Source: a virus. From it: a stretch of 58,797 nt of DNA. Position 1 is the first letter of the stretch. Every line of letters starts with the position of its first letter. This document shows positions 56,443-58,797 of the stretch, in pieces. The translations under genes were made by a program, and so were the position numbers. The stretch covers positions 1-58,797 of the IMG/VR virus record IMGVR_UViG_3300048837_000207; one strand, written 5' to 3'. The notes below the pieces were generated by a model. The model did no database searches, was not told the DNA's origin, and worked only from the letters and a program-made list of their open reading frames with translations.

Positions 56443-56454
56443 AATTTCGGCCTG

Positions 56455-57192
56455 TTAGCCGACGGCCAGCGGGTTGTTGCGGTACGTGTTGCCGTGCTTC
56501 AGCGACACCGCGCAGTTGTCGGCCCAGAGGACCAACTGCGCCTTTGCCTTGGCATTGAGGCACGCCGGGACCGCAGCGCCCTCGGGCTTGAGGTTCAGGA
56601 TGCGGTCGATCAACGTCGCCACGTCCTTCGCGTACTCCGGTGTCGCGGCGGCGGCGGCCTTGCGGGCTTCCATGACCGCAGCGAGGTTGTACGCCGCGTC
56701 TTTCAACTCTGTGCAGAGTTTGCCCGCGTCCACCACACCGTGGATGATTCCCTGCTCCTTCGCCTGTGCAAGGATCGTGCTGCACGTGAACAGCGCCTTC
56801 GCCCTGCTGTGCTTCTGGTCGCAGGTCCGCTTGATGCGGTCCTGATCTTCCTTCGGCAGCTTCGACGTGTCGCCGTAGGATGCCGCGAGCTTCGCGCGCA
56901 CTGCGTCGGCGTGCTTGTTCACCACTTCCTCGGGGAGCGGCTTCCCGCGCCACTCGGCGGGAACGTGCGGCGCGAAGGACAGCACAGCACCGAGGAACGT
57001 CGTGTCCCTGCTGTGAGTGTCGAACGACTTCACCACTGCATCTTCCAGCGCGGTCCACGCCGACTCGGCGATTGCTAGGCTAGCAACCTCGGGCGTCGTC
57101 TGCTGAACCGCGTTCAGCACGGGCTGGCCACCCTGCGCCGCGAGCTTGGCTTCAAGTTCCGCGATCTTCTGAGCCATTGTCTGTCGAGCCAT
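56455..57192 (-). CDS. First leftward early protein, unknown function
   Basis: A 245-residue protein, ATG 57192 after CAGGAGAAAGCA. The N-terminus is a short coiled coil (MAQKIAELEAKLAAQGG). A linker containing palindrome P10 (as EVASLAIAES) follows, and then a helical body (ALEDAVVKSFDTHSRDTTFLGAVLSFAPHVPAEWRGKP). The cysteines KRTCDQKHSRAKALFTC and AGKLCTELK may bind metal. It is the promoter-proximal gene of the leftward block, with its own terminator and flanked by three palindromes (P9-P11), so it could be the regulator that binds them; this is speculation. Confidence 0.6.
   Translation of the reverse strand: MARQTMAQKIAELEAKLAAQGGQPVLNAVQQTTPEVASLAIAESAWTALEDAVVKSFDTHSRDTTFLGAVLSFAPHVPAEWRGKPLPEEVVNKHADAVRAKLAASYGDTSKLPKEDQDRIKRTCDQKHSRAKALFTCSTILAQAKEQGIIHGVVDAGKLCTELKDAAYNLAAVMEARKAAAAATPEYAKDVATLIDRILNLKPEGAAVPACLNAKAKAQLVLWADNCAVSLKHGNTYRNNPLAVG
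57071..57087. repeat. Palindrome copy P10 (centre GGC), in coding sequence
   Basis: ATTGCTAGGCTAGCAAC within codons 36-41 of the 245-residue gene, reading Val-Ala-Ser-Leu-Ala. Confidence 0.9.
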
Positions 57193-57395
57193 TGCTTTCT
57201 CCTGTGGGACGGTATGTCCATAGGACGGGTGGTGGGGGAGGGGGGGTCCGGCGCTCGGCGTTGCTAGGCTAGCAAGTCGCGGGGCTACCGGGGTGCCGGA
57301 CACCGGCCACCCCCGTCCGTAGGCCCCTATTAGGCACTTCAGCCCCACACCAAGTAGGGTAGACAACCTACCCTACCCCGGTTTATCCTCCCCCG
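57193..57395. promoter_or_regulatory. Divergent control region
   Basis: This 203-bp gap separates leftward and rightward early genes. It contains palindrome P11, a G-rich run (57229-57247), and an inverted repeat GTAGGGTAG/CTACCCTAC (57354-57362 and 57368-57376, 5-bp spacer) 20 bp before the rightward ATG. No convincing sigma70 pair was found. The rightward gene lacks a ribosome-binding site. Confidence 0.5.
57260..57276. repeat. Palindrome copy P11 (centre GGC)
   Basis: GTTGCTAGGCTAGCAAG, 68 bp upstream of the ATG at 57192, the most promoter-proximal copy. Confidence 0.88.
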
Positions 57396-57878
57396 ATGAG
57401 TAAAGCACCGTGGACCAAACCCAAGCTCTGTCGCCGCTGCAAAAACGAGTTTCCGAGAACCCCAAAATTCTTCAGCGGGAAAGGACTCAAAGGAGGGTAC
57501 TGCAGGAAATGCGCTGACGCCGCGCTGGAAGCCTCTCAGCTCAACAACCCGAAGAAGCCCAAACACGAAAGCGGGCACTGGCTGTCGGAGAAGATGAAGC
57601 GCCTGCGGGTCCGCGCAGCGCGGCAGAACGTGCCGTTCGACCTCGACATCGAGTTCATGCGGGAGAAGTACTCGCTGACGCACTGCGAGTTCACCGGCAT
57701 CGAGTTCGCGGCGTCCGGACCGTTCGCGAAGTCGATTGACCGAAGAGATCCTAGCAGTGGGTACGTGAAGGCCAACGTCCAGATGGTGGTGTGGATCCAC
57801 AACGCGGCTCGTGGAAATTGGGGGGACGAAGCACTTGCGCGGTACGTGGCTGCGCTCGTGACGCGGAGGAGAAAATAA
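57396..57878 (+). CDS. Zinc-finger HNH endonuclease-like protein
   Basis: A 160-residue basic protein. The N-terminal LCRRCKNEFPRTPKFF...GGYCRKCADAAL (residues 11-44) is a four-cysteine zinc finger. The segment CEFTGIEFAASGPFAKSIDRRDPSSGYVKANVQMVVWIHNAARG (about residues 92-136) matches the HNH core of the protein at 38533-39093. It begins the rightward early run without a visible ribosome-binding site. It may be a free-standing homing nuclease or an early DNA-directed nuclease. Confidence 0.7.
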   Translation: MSKAPWTKPKLCRRCKNEFPRTPKFFSGKGLKGGYCRKCADAALEASQLNNPKKPKHESGHWLSEKMKRLRVRAARQNVPFDLDIEFMREKYSLTHCEFTGIEFAASGPFAKSIDRRDPSSGYVKANVQMVVWIHNAARGNWGDEALARYVAALVTRRRK

Positions 57879-57879
57879 A

Positions 57880-57907
57880 TTGACTTGTTGTGATTCGTAC
57901 CCATAAT
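57880..57907 (+). promoter_or_regulatory. Rightward promoter for a leaderless mRNA
   Basis: TTGACT (57880-57885), 16-bp spacer, CATAAT (57902-57907). The expected start, 7 bases on, is the A of the ATG at 57914. No ribosome-binding site lies between. Confidence 0.7.
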
Positions 57908-57913
57908 AGACCC

Positions 57914-58141
57914 ATGACCACCGACGAGTTCTACGCCGCAACCCTCCTCGCCCTCGGCCCTCCGCCCACACTGCGTTACGTCAACCACTACAATGACGCG
58001 GAGCGGGAGTACCGGAAAGAATTCCTCCGCATGGTCCGGCTGTCCGGCGTGTGCACGTATCAGGAATCCGCCGAGTACCTGTATCGGGACTGGCAGTGGG
58101 TCTACCACAACGGGTCCTTCTGCGAGCGCAACAAGCCATGA
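57914..58141 (+). CDS. Small early protein, paralogue 1
   Basis: A 75-residue protein. MTTDEFYAATLLALGPPPTLRY opens it, and EYRKEFLRMVRLSG and YLYRDWQWVYHN follow. The opening pattern F-x-x-A-x-x-x-L-x-G-P-x-P recurs in the next two genes, so the three form a small paralogous set. Translation appears leaderless from the promoter just upstream. The stop overlaps the next ATG. No known family. Confidence 0.65.
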   Translation: MTTDEFYAATLLALGPPPTLRYVNHYNDAEREYRKEFLRMVRLSGVCTYQESAEYLYRDWQWVYHNGSFCERNKP

Positions 58142-58347
58142 CCTTCAACGAACTGTTCACCGCTGCCCAGCTCGTCCTCGGCCCTTCACCACGCGATGAA
58201 GCGTCGAACGAAATGACGGCCTACCAGCTCAACCTGCTGAAGTGGTGCGAGGACGCAGGCGTGAAGAAGCTCGACGATCACGAGTACCGCAGGTTGCTGC
58301 TCGGCTGGTACTTCATGTGGGAGGCGGCGAATGCAGCTCGAATTTGA
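58138..58347 (+). CDS. Small early protein, paralogue 2
   Basis: A 69-residue protein starting inside the previous stop (ATGA). MTFNELFTAAQLVLGPSP matches the opening of the preceding gene, and AYQLNLLKWCEDAGVKKLDDHEYRRLLLGWYFMWEA matches its second half in pattern. It is therefore a diverged tandem copy. An alternative ATG for the next gene (58331) overlaps its 3' end. Confidence 0.62.
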   Translation: MTFNELFTAAQLVLGPSPRDEASNEMTAYQLNLLKWCEDAGVKKLDDHEYRRLLLGWYFMWEAANAARI

Positions 58348-58364
58348 TTTCCCAGAATCAGGGA

Positions 58365-58393
58365 TTGACACCCACACCCGGCCCACGGATAAT
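58365..58393 (+). promoter_or_regulatory. Second rightward promoter for a leaderless mRNA
   Basis: TTGACA (58365-58370), 17-bp spacer, GATAAT (58388-58393). The expected start falls on the A of ATG 58400, the same layout as at 57880-57914. Confidence 0.72.
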
Positions 58394-58399
58394 TCCGGC

Positions 58400-58642
58400 A
58401 TGGACTACGAGACCCTCGCCTCTGCGTTCGCGCTGCTGCACGGCAACCCGCCGAAGTCGTTGCGATACCGACACGGGTTGTTCTCTGCCGACGACAGCAA
58501 GGCCCAGCAGTACCGCAGTGCGTGCGAGAACTTCATCCGTGCGCAGCACCCCCACGCCACGCGGACCCGCGAGCTGTGCAGGCGGCGGCGCAACGACGTA
58601 CTCCGTGCCCTCTATGCCCAACTGGGGATCGAATCGAAATGA
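58400..58642 (+). CDS. Small early protein, paralogue 3, with two possible starts
   Basis: From ATG 58400 it has 80 residues and begins MDYETLASAFALLHGNPPKSLRY, matching the other two copies. The same frame also starts at ATG 58331 behind GGGAGG, adding 23 residues. The longer form would come from the upstream transcript, the shorter one from the promoter at 58365. The C-terminus is Arg-rich (RTRELCRRRRNDVL). I annotate the shorter form because it aligns with its paralogues. Confidence 0.62.
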   Translation: MDYETLASAFALLHGNPPKSLRYRHGLFSADDSKAQQYRSACENFIRAQHPHATRTRELCRRRRNDVLRALYAQLGIESK

Positions 58643-58791
58643 AGAACCTCGTCGAGCCGATACAGGATGCCTACGATCGCGTCGTGGACTTCGTCGTGAA
58701 GCACGAGTGCGAGGGCTGCAAGAAGCGCCGGAAGAAGGTCAAGGCGTTCTTCGATCGCACGAAGCGCGACTGGCTGCGGAGGCGCAAGTGA
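58639..58791 (+). CDS. 50-residue basic Cys protein
   Basis: ATG 58639 overlaps the previous stop (ATGA). It is a helical, strongly basic peptide with HECEGCKKRRKKVKAFFDRTKRDWLRRRK at its end. Two cysteines and a histidine could bind metal only as part of a dimer. A GTG inside its stop (58788) may start another gene that leaves the window. No family is recognised. Confidence 0.55.
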   Translation: MKNLVEPIQDAYDRVVDFVVKHECEGCKKRRKKVKAFFDRTKRDWLRRRK

Positions 58792-58797
58792 AGCGGG

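Larger units (their letters stand above)
55841..56454. other. Non-coding control region, candidate origin
   Basis: No credible gene occupies this 614-bp stretch. From left to right it holds an inverted repeat GCTATGGG/CCCATAGC (55874-55904), palindrome P8, and AAGCGTC units at 55934, 55959(-), 55972(-), 56184 and 56208. An AT-rich island lies at about 56118-56172 in an otherwise GC-rich genome. Then come one directional motif, a long inverted repeat, P9 and a terminator. Repeated short units beside an AT-rich stretch resemble an iteron-type origin; early promoters may share the same space. Confidence 0.55.

Noticed and set aside
56455-57366. Longer start for the 245-residue early gene at 57366, running through palindrome P11
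   Set aside because: ATG 57192 has a proper AGGAG site, while the extension is Pro/Gly-rich and covers the divergent control region.
1-58797. CRISPR arrays, insertion sequences, integrase, attachment sites, tRNA genes, phage RNA polymerase
   Set aside because: Looked for by eye on both strands and none was seen. The repeats present are not spaced or organised like a CRISPR array.
58788-58797. Start of a further gene at GTG 58788, or circular joining of the right end to base 1
   Set aside because: Only ten bases remain. Joining the ends puts a stop two codons before base 1 in the methyltransferase frame and gives no start codon there.

Overview
This 58.8-kb window looks like most of the genome of a lytic, tailed dsDNA phage, probably a podovirus-like phage of a GC-rich proteobacterium. 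It carries terminase, portal, scaffold and capsid genes, three large internal-virion or ejection-type genes (the last 3610 codons long), short tail-fibre genes and no tape-measure/sheath set. It also has a lysis cassette and its own replication genes. I see no integrase, recognisable repressor, tRNA, CRISPR array or insertion sequence. The first gene is cut by the left edge. Nothing in the sequence proves that the two ends join.

Layout. (1) 1-2748 (+): a sugar-handling cassette with a truncated class I methyltransferase, a DUF115/sialyltransferase-like protein, two GT-A glycosyltransferases and a small zinc-ribbon protein. (2) 2699-4595 (-): terminase large and small subunits. (3) 4661-34100 (+): the late operon. 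It holds an HslV-like Ntn hydrolase that seems to start at an ATA codon, a metallophosphoesterase, portal, small proteins, scaffold, major capsid protein (followed by a terminator), adaptors, tail fibres, endolysin, holin, spanin-like protein, GNAT protein and internal virion proteins. The giant polyvalent protein has an N-terminal lysozyme-like domain and a central HExxH metallopeptidase. A small HNH protein ends the block. (4) 45490-34024 (-): the replication operon, with dNMP kinase, family A DNA polymerase, Cas4/RecB-like nuclease, VRR-NUC nuclease, SNF2-type helicase, HNH protein, SSB-like protein and primase-helicase. It is read from a sigma70-like promoter through a structured leader of about 180 nt. 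(5) 57192-45780 (-): a block of 21 mostly unknown genes, read as the early region. It includes a MoxR-type AAA protein, a VWA/HExxH (DUF2201-like) protein, a phosphoribosyltransferase fusion, zinc ribbons and tiny membrane proteins. It ends at a strong terminator. (6) 57396-58791 (+): an HNH protein and three small paralogous proteins; two promoters here place the start site on the ATG itself.

The most unusual signal lies in block 5. A 17-bp palindrome, GTTGCTA-NNN-TAGCAAC, occurs at 11 places between 45.76 and 57.28 kb, in gaps, over ribosome-binding sites and inside coding frames, where it always reads as Val-Ala-Ser-Leu-Ala. A second, one-way motif (minus strand AACTATCATTT) occurs about nine times, interspersed with it, and often reads Thr-Ile-Ile-Ser. 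I saw no copy of either elsewhere in the window. Together they look like an undescribed regulatory system laid across one transcription block. The 614-bp gap at 55841-56454 adds iteron-like AAGCGTC repeats, an AT-rich island and a 17-bp-arm inverted repeat, so it is a candidate origin or control region.

All calls come from reading the sequence and from memory of protein families. No database search was run.
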